A stretch of DNA of 32,907 bases from Anaerolinea thermophila (GTDB lineage: Bacteria; Chloroflexota; Anaerolineae; Anaerolineales; UBA4823), in contig DYGV01000027.1 in NCBI GenBank assembly GCA_020724505.1, positions 1 through 32,907 on the forward strand. Direction: 5' to 3'. Shown in pieces: positions 25,292 to 32,113 of this stretch. Each line of letters opens with the position of its first letter. Position 1 is the first letter of the stretch. A program made the translations under genes and the position numbers. The notes below the pieces were generated by a model. The model had not been told where the DNA came from. It did no database searches and saw nothing but the letters and a program-made list of their open reading frames with translations.

Positions 25292-26485
25292 TTACTCAAA
25301 CAAGGCAAGCGCCTGCTCGTCGGTGAGCCACTCGTCGAGGAAGTAGGTTTCCGGCTTGCCTTCCATCTCCTTCAGGAACTCGTCCAGCTTCTCGTTGCCG
25401 CCGAACTTCGAGATGGGGTAGAAGAAGGTGTTGTTCTCCAGCGGCTTGAGCTGGCAGCCGATGGCCGTCAACACCGCCACCTTGATCGCCGAGCCGCTGA
25501 TCCCAGGCGGGTTCGCCTGTGCGAAGCTCTGGAAGTCGGGCTGCTTGGCAAGCTGCTCCTTCCACATCTTCAGATAGCCCGGCGTGGCTTCCCCGGTCAT
25601 CGCCTTCACTGTGCGGTTGGCCGCCTGCAGGGCGCGCATCACACCCATCGCCATCGAGTCTTCGACGAAGATGCCGTCAATCTCCGGCTGAGCGGCCAGC
25701 AGGTCGGCGGTCGCCGCCTGCGCCTTAGCCTGATCCCACATGCCGTAGATCTCCTGCACGATCTGGATGTCCGGGTAGTTGGCGAAGACATCCTTCGCCG
25801 CCTGCTTGCGGGCTTCCGCCGCCGGATGCCCGGGCAAGCCGTCAATCAAGACCACTTTGCCCTTGCCACCCAACGCTTCCGCCAGCCACTCGGCGTAACG
25901 CTTGCCCCACTGGTAGTGATCCACCGTCACGTTCACCGCATAGGGGTTGGTTACCGCCTGATCGAAGGAGATCACCGGAATGCCAGCGTCCTTTGCCTCG
26001 TCAATCACCGCATTCAGCGCCGTGGCGGAGTTGGCGTTGATCATCAGCACGTCCACCTTTTCGTTGATCATGTTGCGGAACTGCTGGATCTGCTGGTTGG
26101 TGTCCGCCCCAGCGTTCTGGATCTTCAACTCGCTGTCGGCGGCGATCCAGCCCTTTTCCTTCAGCTCGTTGAATACCTGCTCGGCCACGTTCAGGTCCTG
26201 CGTGCGCCAGTCGGTGCCGAAGTAACCGTTGCTCAGTCCCACGACGATCTTCTTCCCCGGTGTCCCACAGGTCGGCACACCCGCCGCCATCGGAGCCTCG
26301 GTCACCACGGGGGCTTCGGTAGCTACCGGGGCTTCTGTCGCGACTGGGGCTTCTTCGGTTACGGCCGGCGCCTGGGTGGCAGCCGGCGGCGCCTGAGTCG
26401 GTTGTGCGGCCGGCGTACACGCCGCGACCATGCTAACCAGGATGGTCAAGAGCATAAAGAGTGACAGGGTTCTCAATTTATTCAT
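25292..26485 (-). CDS. RbsB-like sugar-binding lipoprotein
   Basis: A 397-residue periplasmic-binding-type protein (Peripla_BP_4 family). It starts with a lipoprotein signal, hydrophobic residues 7-20 and lipobox VAAC with Cys23, then a low-complexity linker rich in Thr/Pro/Ala/Glu with repeated APVATE units (about 25-70). The binding domain begins KIVVGLSNGYFGTDWR and includes DVLMINANSATALNAVIDEA and VISFDQAV, as in ribose/galactose-type binding proteins. It delivers the substrate to the permeases encoded next. I start at ATG 26485, with AAGGAG upstream; the frame extends to 26614 without a signal peptide. Ligand identity is not readable, but a sugar, polyol or small cyclic compound is typical. 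Confidence 0.94.
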   Translation of the reverse strand: MNKLRTLSLFMLLTILVSMVAACTPAAQPTQAPPAATQAPAVTEEAPVATEAPVATEAPVVTEAPMAAGVPTCGTPGKKIVVGLSNGYFGTDWRTQDLNVAEQVFNELKEKGWIAADSELKIQNAGADTNQQIQQFRNMINEKVDVLMINANSATALNAVIDEAKDAGIPVISFDQAVTNPYAVNVTVDHYQWGKRYAEWLAEALGGKGKVVLIDGLPGHPAAEARKQAAKDVFANYPDIQIVQEIYGMWDQAKAQAATADLLAAQPEIDGIFVEDSMAMGVMRALQAANRTVKAMTGEATPGYLKMWKEQLAKQPDFQSFAQANPPGISGSAIKVAVLTAIGCQLKPLENNTFFYPISKFGGNEKLDEFLKEMEGKPETYFLDEWLTDEQALALFE

Positions 26486-26568
26486 TTCCTTCTCCTTGAC
26501 TAAAATGATTGGTCCTAAGATACTTCCCAGAGCATCTGATCTACGGACATTCGCTCTTACGCTGTTTC

Positions 26569-26612
26569 GAGCGCCTGGCTGAGGGGTTCGAATTCCCATC
26601 CAGGTTGCGCTC
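26569..26612. repeat. Imperfect hairpin in the leader of the binding-protein gene
   Basis: GAGCGC-CTGG (26569-26578) pairs with CCAG-GTT-GCGCTC (26600-26612), with a three-base bulge and a short inner GGG/CCC stem around TTCGAATT. It lies in the 261-bp gap between the ROK kinase stop and the binding-protein start. The rest of that gap shows no gene. It may be a processing or stabilising element between the enzyme and transporter parts of the operon. The core looks like a tRNA T-arm, but no other tRNA parts are present. Confidence 0.4.
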
Positions 26613-26746
26613 ACACATCTCTCTTCTTCTCGGCGATCCTTCGATATGCACCTCCGACAATCAGGATATTGGGTGGTTGCTTTTTAGCGGAAGATCGGAT
26701 GCAGATCAGCAAGGGCGTTGAATGACATCTTTGCGCCGTCCACGAT

Positions 26747-27733
26747 CTAACCGCCCGGGTTGCACTCCTTAGCCCACATGGCTGCTCCCACCAAGCCAGC
26801 GTGCGTGCCTAACTCCGCCAGGGTGATCTCCACTTGCGAAAGGGAGGTAATGCGCACCCGTTCCAACACGGTGCGGCGAATGGGCGAAAGCAGCAGCTCC
26901 CCAGCCTGGGCGACGCCGCCGCCAATGACGATCTTGCGTGGCCCGACCGAGACGATCACATTGGAAGCGGCAATGCCAATACATTCTCCCGCATGACGAT
27001 AAATATCCTGGGCAATCGCGTCTCCCGCCAGGGCAGCCTGATAGATCACTTCGGGAGTGATTTTGTTGAGATCGTAGCCCACCATCTCGCCGATGCGGGT
27101 GGTCAATCCCTGCACCACCGCTTTCAACCCCATGGCAGCGATCGCTGGCCCGGAAGCGTACACTTCCAGGCAGCCTTTGTTGCCGCAACCGCAAGTGGGA
27201 CCGTTCAGATCAATCGTCTGGTGACCCAGCTCTCCGGCGGTGCCGCCTAAATTCAGATTCAACTTGCCGTTGATGACCAGCCCGCCGCCGACGCCGGTGC
27301 CCAGGGTAAAACAGGCTATGGTGTCCACGCCCCGCCCTGCGCCGAATTTCCATTCGCCGAAGGTCATAGCGCGTGCGTCGTTGATCAAATAGGTTGAGAG
27401 GCCAACGCGTTCCTCGATCTGGCTGCGCAGAGGCACATTCGGCCAGTTTCCCGGCAGATTAGGCAAGAAAAGCACCAACCCACGCTCGAGATCCAATTTT
27501 CCCGGCACGCCGATACCAATCCCGCCCACCTGCGTTTTGGATATTCCACTGGATTGGATCACCTGCTCGATCAGACCTGCCATGCGGGCAATCACCGCTT
27601 CGTGACCTTCCCGCGCCAATGTGGGTACCTGAAGCAGGGATGTTAATTCACCGCTCTCACCGTGAACAAGCGCAGCTCGCAGATGCGTTCCCCCCAGATC
27701 CACGCCGATGTATTGCTTCTCCGAACTCATCAT
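26747..27733 (-). CDS. ROK-family sugar kinase
   Basis: A ROK kinase of about 328 residues that phosphorylates a hexose-type sugar with ATP. Motifs are GVDLGGTHLRAAL (phosphate-binding), INDARAMTFGEW with the catalytic Asp, GTGVGGGLVI, and the zinc-binding CGCGNKGCLEVYAS. There is no N-terminal helix-turn-helix, so it is a kinase rather than a ROK repressor. ATGs at 27745, 27733 and 27730 are all possible and none has a strong ribosome-binding site; I chose 27733. It follows the TIM-barrel gene closely, which suggests coupled translation. Glucose is the commonest ROK substrate, but the operon context suggests an unusual sugar. Confidence 0.92.
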   Translation of the reverse strand: MMSSEKQYIGVDLGGTHLRAALVHGESGELTSLLQVPTLAREGHEAVIARMAGLIEQVIQSSGISKTQVGGIGIGVPGKLDLERGLVLFLPNLPGNWPNVPLRSQIEERVGLSTYLINDARAMTFGEWKFGAGRGVDTIACFTLGTGVGGGLVINGKLNLNLGGTAGELGHQTIDLNGPTCGCGNKGCLEVYASGPAIAAMGLKAVVQGLTTRIGEMVGYDLNKITPEVIYQAALAGDAIAQDIYRHAGECIGIAASNVIVSVGPRKIVIGGGVAQAGELLLSPIRRTVLERVRITSLSQVEITLAELGTHAGLVGAAMWAKECNPGG

Positions 27734-27770
27734 AGCTTCATCCATCTCGGTAAAAGATCTCGCAGGCCAT

Positions 27771-28685
27771 TTAGTGAATGTAGGGGCGCAGCACATCTCG
27801 CGCCAGCAAAAAGCCGCGGATCACCAATTCCTCGGTCTTTTCAAAAGCGCGGTCCTCGTGTTCAATGCTCACCACATAGTCATATCCTACGCCGTATAGC
27901 GCGCTGATGAACTTGCCCCAATTGACATCTCCCAAGCCTGGCAGGCGTGGAATTTGCCAGCCCATCCCCAGGGAGAGCACGCCGCGTTGATAAAGCTGCT
28001 CGTAATCAATGCGCAGGTCTTTGGCGTGCACATGGAACAGGCGATCTTTGAACTCATAAACCACACGCACATAGTCAATGAATTGCCAGATCAGATGCGA
28101 GGGGTCGAGATTCAATCCAAAGTTTTTGTCCGGGATGATCTCGAACATCTTGCGCCATACGGCGGGCGAAATGGCCAGGTTGTTTCCTCCCGGCCATTCG
28201 TCGTTGGAGAAGATCATTGGGCAATTTTCGATGGCAATCTTGACGTTATGTTCGGCGGCAAAGCGTACCAATGGCGGCCAGACTTTCTCGAACTCGACCC
28301 AGTTCTCTTCGATCGTTTTGTTCTTGTCCCGCCCCACAAAAGTACCCACAACGGGGATTTCCAGCATCCCAGCAGCTACGATGACTTTCTTCAGGTGATT
28401 GATCACTGTTTCACGATGTTCCAGGTCTGGGTGCAACGGGTTCGGGTAATAGCCCAGCGACGAGATTTCGAGGTTGTATTTCTTGAGGATAGCTTTGGTT
28501 TCTTTTACCTTCGCGGCGTTAAAATCTGCCACATCCAGGGTGGTCACTCCGGCGTAACGCCGTTCGGCTTTGCCCACTGGCCAACAGGCTAGCTCCAGCA
28601 TTTCGAAGCCGTTCTCCGCCGCCCAGGCGGCTAATTTTTCCAGCGACCAGCCCGGAAAGGCGGCGCTCATCAATCCGAGTTTCAT
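27771..28685 (-). CDS. Sugar phosphate isomerase/epimerase-like TIM-barrel protein
   Basis: A 304-residue AP-endonuclease-2/xylose-isomerase-like TIM barrel. Probable metal ligands are the Glu in IAIENCP, Asp and His in LNLDPSHL, His in FHVHAKD and the Glu in VSIEHED, the usual E/D/H/E set. Family members isomerise or epimerise sugars and keto-inositols, as IolE and IolI do. I use ATG 28685, with AAGGAGG just upstream, not the longer frame to 28718, which would overlap the dehydrogenase gene. It works with the adjacent Gfo/Idh dehydrogenase, a pairing common in inositol and rare-sugar pathways. Confidence 0.92.
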   Translation of the reverse strand: MKLGLMSAAFPGWSLEKLAAWAAENGFEMLELACWPVGKAERRYAGVTTLDVADFNAAKVKETKAILKKYNLEISSLGYYPNPLHPDLEHRETVINHLKKVIVAAGMLEIPVVGTFVGRDKNKTIEENWVEFEKVWPPLVRFAAEHNVKIAIENCPMIFSNDEWPGGNNLAISPAVWRKMFEIIPDKNFGLNLDPSHLIWQFIDYVRVVYEFKDRLFHVHAKDLRIDYEQLYQRGVLSLGMGWQIPRLPGLGDVNWGKFISALYGVGYDYVVSIEHEDRAFEKTEELVIRGFLLARDVLRPYIH

Positions 28686-28696
28686 AGTTGTCCTCC

Positions 28697-29857
28697 TTAT
28701 CCTTTCACATCCACCCAACGGCCTTCTTTTGAGCTGCGCAAGATGGCTTCGCCCAAAACCAGCTCTTTATGGCCGTCCTCAAAGGTAGCGAAATCTGCCT
28801 TGGCGGTCAGGTCGCCCTGGGCAATATAGTCGTAAATTGCTTTATAAAGCTGCTTGAACGTATCCGGGAAGCCTTCATTGTGCCCACCGGGGTAGGAAGT
28901 ATATTGCCGCGCCTGTGGGACGAGCAGTGAAGGGTCTTTCATGAGCAACTCATTTGGGCGTTCGCGGTGTCCAATCCACAGTTCGTTCGGGCGCTCCGAA
29001 TCCCAGGCCAAAGCCGCTTTTGAACCGTCAATTTCGTAGTACAGGCGATTCTTGCGCCCCGCGCTGACCTGCGAGACGGTGAGCACGCCGCGTGCGCCGT
29101 TGCTGAAACGCAGCAGAATGCTGGCGTAATCCTCGGTGTGGATCGGCTGCTCGACATATTCGGCGGCGGTCTGCAACTTGCCGCCAAAGGTGTCTATCTG
29201 GGTGGTGGGTTTGCGACGCACCGGCAGGAAGGTCTTGAAGTCCGCCAACACTGCTTCCACCTCCTCGCCGGTGATAAAAGTCAGCAAATCTAGCCAATGT
29301 GAGCCAATATCGGCCACGGCGCGCATCTCGCCGCCCAGTTCGGGCTCCAATCGCCAGTTCCAGTCGGTGGGCAGTAACAACCAGTCTTGCAGATAGGATC
29401 CCTGCACAATGAACACCTCGCCGATCTCGCCGCTCTGCACCATGGCGCGGGCTTGCAACGCCAGCGGGTAGAAGCGGATGTTGAAGTTGACGGCGGCAAC
29501 TTTGCCAGAAGCTTTGGCGATTTGCACCAACTCAGCCGATTCGGCAGAGTTCATTGCCAGAGGCTTCTCGCACACCACGTGTTTGCCAGCCTGCAAGACG
29601 GCTTTGGCTTGCGGGGCGTGTAAATAATTGGGCGAGGTGATGTGGATCACATCCAACTCCGCATCCACAAGCATATCCTCGAATTCGGGGTAGGCTTTTT
29701 CCAGGCGCATTTCCGCAGCTTTTTGGCGCGCTCGCTCGGAGCCACACTCGCACAAACCAAGCACTTGGATGCCCAGACGGCGCAACGCCTCGACATGCGC
29801 CGGGCCAATAAAGCCCGCCCCAACGACGCCAACCTTCAAAGGCTTATCTGCGATCAT
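28697..29857 (-). CDS. Gfo/Idh/MocA-family oxidoreductase
   Basis: A 386-residue NAD(P)-dependent dehydrogenase. The N-terminal Rossmann motif is [13 protein letters not shown] (9-21), followed by [16 protein letters not shown], the family's CEKPLAMN with its conserved Lys, and [10 protein letters not shown] holding the catalytic-site Asp/His. The family oxidises hydroxyls of sugars, inositols and sugar phosphates. ATG 29857 has GGAGG six bases upstream, inside the last codons of the aldolase gene; the start is one base past that gene's stop, so translation is probably coupled. The substrate is not determinable; the neighbouring TIM-barrel protein suggests a keto-sugar or keto-inositol product. 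Confidence 0.94.
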   Translation of the reverse strand: MIADKPLKVGVVGAGFIGPAHVEALRRLGIQVLGLCECGSERARQKAAEMRLEKAYPEFEDMLVDAELDVIHITSPNYLHAPQAKAVLQAGKHVVCEKPLAMNSAESAELVQIAKASGKVAAVNFNIRFYPLALQARAMVQSGEIGEVFIVQGSYLQDWLLLPTDWNWRLEPELGGEMRAVADIGSHWLDLLTFITGEEVEAVLADFKTFLPVRRKPTTQIDTFGGKLQTAAEYVEQPIHTEDYASILLRFSNGARGVLTVSQVSAGRKNRLYYEIDGSKAALAWDSERPNELWIGHRERPNELLMKDPSLLVPQARQYTSYPGGHNEGFPDTFKQLYKAIYDYIAQGDLTAKADFATFEDGHKELVLGEAILRSSKEGRWVDVKG

Positions 29858-29858
29858 C

Positions 29859-30572
29859 TCATTCCTCCAAATGATGACGCTTGCGAAACTCATCCAGGAT
29901 GGCAGCGGTGGCTGTCGCCCCACAACGCGTGACACCAGCGTCAATCACCTCCAGGAGCGCGTCCAGGGTACGCACACCGCCTGCGGCTTTGACCTGCACC
30001 CGTGGGCTAACCGCGGCGCGCATCAGCCGCAGGTCTTTCAGGGTCGCCCCGCCAGGCGCAAAGCCGGTGGAGGTCTTGACGAAGTCCGCACCAGCCTGCT
30101 CAGCAAGCTGACAACCAAGAACTTTTTCTTCGTCGGTCAGATAGGCGTTTTCCAGGATGACTTTTACCAGGATGTGTTTGCCGCTTTCACGCGCAGCCTG
30201 AACCACGGCGCGGATATCCTCGCGCACGTAGTCGGCGTGGCCGGAACGCAACTCGCCAATATTCAGCACCATATCCAGCTCTTCTGCGCCGTTGGCGATT
30301 GCTTCACGCGCCTCAAAGGCTTTGACGGCGGTAGTCTGACTGCCATGAGGAAAGCCCACCACGGTGCCAACCGCGACATCCGAATCGCGCAGCAGCTCCG
30401 CGGCCAGCTTCACATGGCAGGGCTTGACGCACACTGAAGCCACATGATAGTGCTGCGCCAGTTCACAACCGGCGATCACCTCGGCTTCGGTTAGTTCAGG
30501 TCTGAGCAGAGAATGGTCAATGGTTTTTGCCAGTTGTTCGTAAGTGATGGTTTTGCTGTCTAAAAGGGTCAT
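29859..30572 (-). CDS. deoC: Deoxyribose-phosphate aldolase
   Basis: A 237-residue class I aldolase that cleaves 2-deoxyribose 5-phosphate to glyceraldehyde 3-phosphate and acetaldehyde. [15 protein letters not shown] (18-32) opens the barrel. The catalytic residues line up: Asp101 (EELDMVLN), the Schiff-base Lys166 in [14 protein letters not shown], and Lys195 in VKAAGGVRT. The start is ATG 30572 with AAGGAG upstream; the frame to 30602 would run into the terminator-like hairpin. First enzyme gene of the catabolic operon and directly behind a regulated leader. It may cleave another deoxy- or keto-sugar phosphate here, since no deoxyribokinase of the usual type or phosphopentomutase is in view. 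Confidence 0.95.
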   Translation of the reverse strand: MTLLDSKTITYEQLAKTIDHSLLRPELTEAEVIAGCELAQHYHVASVCVKPCHVKLAAELLRDSDVAVGTVVGFPHGSQTTAVKAFEAREAIANGAEELDMVLNIGELRSGHADYVREDIRAVVQAARESGKHILVKVILENAYLTDEEKVLGCQLAEQAGADFVKTSTGFAPGGATLKDLRLMRAAVSPRVQVKAAGGVRTLDALLEVIDAGVTRCGATATAAILDEFRKRHHLEE

Positions 30573-30593
30573 CAGGTTTCTCCTTGTAGAAAT

Positions 30594-30631
30594 AAAAAAC
30601 ACCGCTCAGGCGAAAACGCCCGGGCAGTGTT
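30594..30631 (-). terminator. Intrinsic-terminator-like hairpin in the deoC leader
   Basis: On the minus strand a 15-position stem (30631-30617 with 30612-30598, including two G-U pairs and one C-A mismatch) encloses a TTTT loop and is followed by six T (30599-30594). It ends about 20 bases before the deoC start codon, so it would stop transcription before the operon unless opened. That position fits an attenuator. Confidence 0.65.
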
Positions 30632-30815
30632 TTCTTTCGGAGGCGGCCAACTCCAACCAGTGGGCGGGCCGAATCGTCTCTGCCAGCTTCAGAGCAGCAA
30701 ACCCTTGATGGAACTGCATCCACCGGATATGCATCCGATCGTATCCCTCGACCTCGGTGATATTCAATCTAAAAAATCATTCCACATAGAGTGGGAAAAC
30801 CAGCATCAAAACGCT
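30632..30815 (-). promoter_or_regulatory. Structured 5' leader of the catabolic operon, possible riboswitch or attenuator
   Basis: About 250 bases lie between the probable promoter and deoC and hold no convincing gene. The transcript has local stems such as CGGAT-GCAT-ATCCG, CGGCC...GGCCG and GGAG...CTCC. The segment CGCCC near 30665 could pair with the GGGCG of the terminator's first arm and act as antiterminator. It matches no riboswitch class that I recognise. A short frame (30517-30723) could be a leader peptide but has no clear start signal. Confidence 0.4.
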
Positions 30816-30821
30816 TTTGCT

Positions 30822-30864
30822 ATTATAATCGATAATATATTATCGATGAAAGTGACATATGTCA
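30822..30864 (-). promoter_or_regulatory. Promoter and operator palindromes of the catabolic operon
   Basis: TATAAT (30827-30822) faces deoC; its -35 is weak (TTCATC at 17-base spacing). Directly upstream, 30828-30847 is a perfect 20-bp palindrome (two ATCGATAATA half-sites), and 30853-30864 is a second, TGACATATGTCA. Both would cover the spacer and -35 region, so a bound repressor would block RNA polymerase. The likely binder is the divergent DeoR-family protein or the GntR-type regulator at the end of the operon. A weak -35 suggests a possible activator as well. Confidence 0.6.
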
Positions 30865-31005
30865 TCAAACTCCAAGTTCTATGCTGATCTACCTCCTGCT
30901 TTCAAAAAGTTGGGCTTGCTGTTGAGGACGCTGGCTGATGTTCAATACCGTTTTCCAATATACAACAACTCATTGCAACTGTCAAGTTATTATTTGTCAT
31001 AAATA

Positions 31006-31044
31006 CAGAAATAAATGAAATAATCTGTTATAATATGTTATAAT
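31006..31044 (+). promoter_or_regulatory. AT-rich promoter region of the DeoR-family gene
   Basis: Two tandem copies of GTTATAAT (TATAAT at 31029-31034 and 31039-31044) lie 30-50 bases before the regulator's ATG and can serve as -10 boxes. No good -35 is at the right distance. The direct repeat could also be an autoregulatory site. The remaining part of the 503-bp gap (30865-31005) is AT-rich and shows nothing else I can name. Confidence 0.4.
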
Positions 31045-31075
31045 TAAACGAAATATTCTCAAGGGGAGCGCCGGA

Positions 31076-31852
31076 ATGCTCAAAGAACAACGTCATCAAA
31101 TTCTCCTCGCTCAGCTTCAAAAAGAGCGCATGTTGACTATCGCCCAGGCCAGCCTGGAATTGAATGTTTCCTATATGACCATCTGGCGCGACCTGGTGGA
31201 ATTGGAAAATCGGGGATTGTTGCGTCGGGTGCGAGGGGGCGCAGTTTTCGCATCCCCAGAAGCCCCCAAAGCGCCTTATTTTCCCAATTTTGATCCCCGC
31301 AACGACCCCAATTACGAGCGTAAGCAGGCGATCGGACGTTATGCCGCCAACCACTTGATCGAGGACGGCGACAGCCTCATCCTTGAGGCTGGCACCACCG
31401 CCACGGCTATCGTCCCTGCGTTGCATCATAGCAACCTGACTTTGCTAACCAATGGGCTGGTGACGACGTACCTGGCTTCGCGGCTCTTGCCGGAAAATTC
31501 TGTGTTGTGCAGCGGGGGTATCTTGATCAATACTGGCGCTTTCATTGGACCTCAGGCAGAAGCCTTCTTCGCCCATCTAAGGGTCAAAAAGGCTTTTTTG
31601 GGCGCGGCTGGGGTCACGCCTCAGGATGGTTTTACTGACCCGATCCCTCTGTATAGCAACTTGAAACACGCCATGAAAGCCAACGCCGAACAGGTCATCA
31701 TGCTGGTCGACTCCAGCAAACTGGGAGTTCGTTCGTTGGTGCAGGTGATGCCGCTGAACGAGGTGCATGTGTTGGTGACAGACGCCGCAGCCGATCCGGT
31801 CATTGTGGACGAATTGCGCCGCTGTGGCCTGGATGTGAGGCTGGCGGAATAA
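31076..31852 (+). CDS. DeoR/GlpR-family transcriptional regulator
   Basis: A 258-residue regulator. Residues 1-60 form the DeoR-type helix-turn-helix (QRHQILLAQLQKERMLTIAQ, LNVSYMTIWRDLVELENRGL, RRVRGGA), and about 75-255 the sugar-phosphate-sensing DeoRC domain (EAGTTATAIVPAL, LTNGLVTTYL, VDSSKLGVRSL). Family members are usually repressors released by a phosphorylated sugar. It is divergent from the deoC-led catabolic operon across a 503-bp gap with perfect palindromes, so it most likely controls that operon and itself. AGGGGAG lies before the ATG. It is the only protein gene of the window on the plus strand. Confidence 0.94.
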   Translation: MLKEQRHQILLAQLQKERMLTIAQASLELNVSYMTIWRDLVELENRGLLRRVRGGAVFASPEAPKAPYFPNFDPRNDPNYERKQAIGRYAANHLIEDGDSLILEAGTTATAIVPALHHSNLTLLTNGLVTTYLASRLLPENSVLCSGGILINTGAFIGPQAEAFFAHLRVKKAFLGAAGVTPQDGFTDPIPLYSNLKHAMKANAEQVIMLVDSSKLGVRSLVQVMPLNEVHVLVTDAAADPVIVDELRRCGLDVRLAE

Positions 31853-31904
31853 TCCCCTGTATGGTAAAATCGCAACGCCGTAAAAGCGGCGCAATCATGT
31901 TCAA

Positions 31905-31995
31905 GGGAAGGTGCCAGAGAGGCCGATTGGGCTCGCCTGCTAAGTGAGTGCTGGGGCTTTAACCTCAGCCGTGGGTTCGAATCCCACCCTTCCCG
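31905..31995 (+). tRNA. tRNA-Ser (anticodon GCT)
   Basis: A 91-base class II tRNA. Acceptor arms GGGAAGG (31905-31911) and CCTTCCC (31988-31994) pair fully, followed by discriminator G31995. The anticodon stem CTCGC/GTGAG holds loop CTGCTAA with anticodon GCT at 31939-31941, reading AGC/AGU serine codons. A long variable arm (GCTGGGG...CCTCAGC) and T-arm GTGGG-TTCGAAT-CCCAC are typical for serine. CCA is not encoded. Confidence 0.97.
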
Positions 31996-32013
31996 CCTCT
32001 ATTGCTCAAGCCA

Positions 32014-32045
32014 ACGCCCGCCAAAACGGCGGGCGTGGTTGTTTT
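32014..32045 (+). terminator. Intrinsic terminator after tRNA-Ser
   Basis: A perfect 9-bp stem (ACGCCCGCC 32014-32022 with GGCGGGCGT 32028-32036) around an AAAAC loop, followed by GGTTGTTTT. It lies 18 bases after the tRNA on the same strand and is GC-rich with a T-tract, so termination of the tRNA transcript is expected. Confidence 0.8.
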
Positions 32046-32113
32046 CTCAATAGCAGCAATTGGGGAGAGGCGCAGAAGCTGCGGCAGGCCCTCTGCCCTG
32101 GCGGGGTGGTTAT

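Noticed and set aside
25519-26464. Several opposite-strand open frames over the binding-protein gene
   Set aside because: They are low-complexity shadows of the GC-rich gene on the other strand, with no domain and no start signal.
26569-26612. tRNA gene suggested by GGTTCGAATTCCC
   Set aside because: Only a T-arm-like core is present; there is no anticodon arm, D-arm or matching acceptor stem.
30517-30723. 68-codon frame in the deoC leader as a gene or leader peptide
   Set aside because: It runs through the terminator hairpin and into deoC in another frame, shows no domain and no clear ribosome-binding site.
31876-31891. Terminator of the DeoR-family gene
   Set aside because: The hairpin has only a 5-bp stem and is not followed by a T-run.
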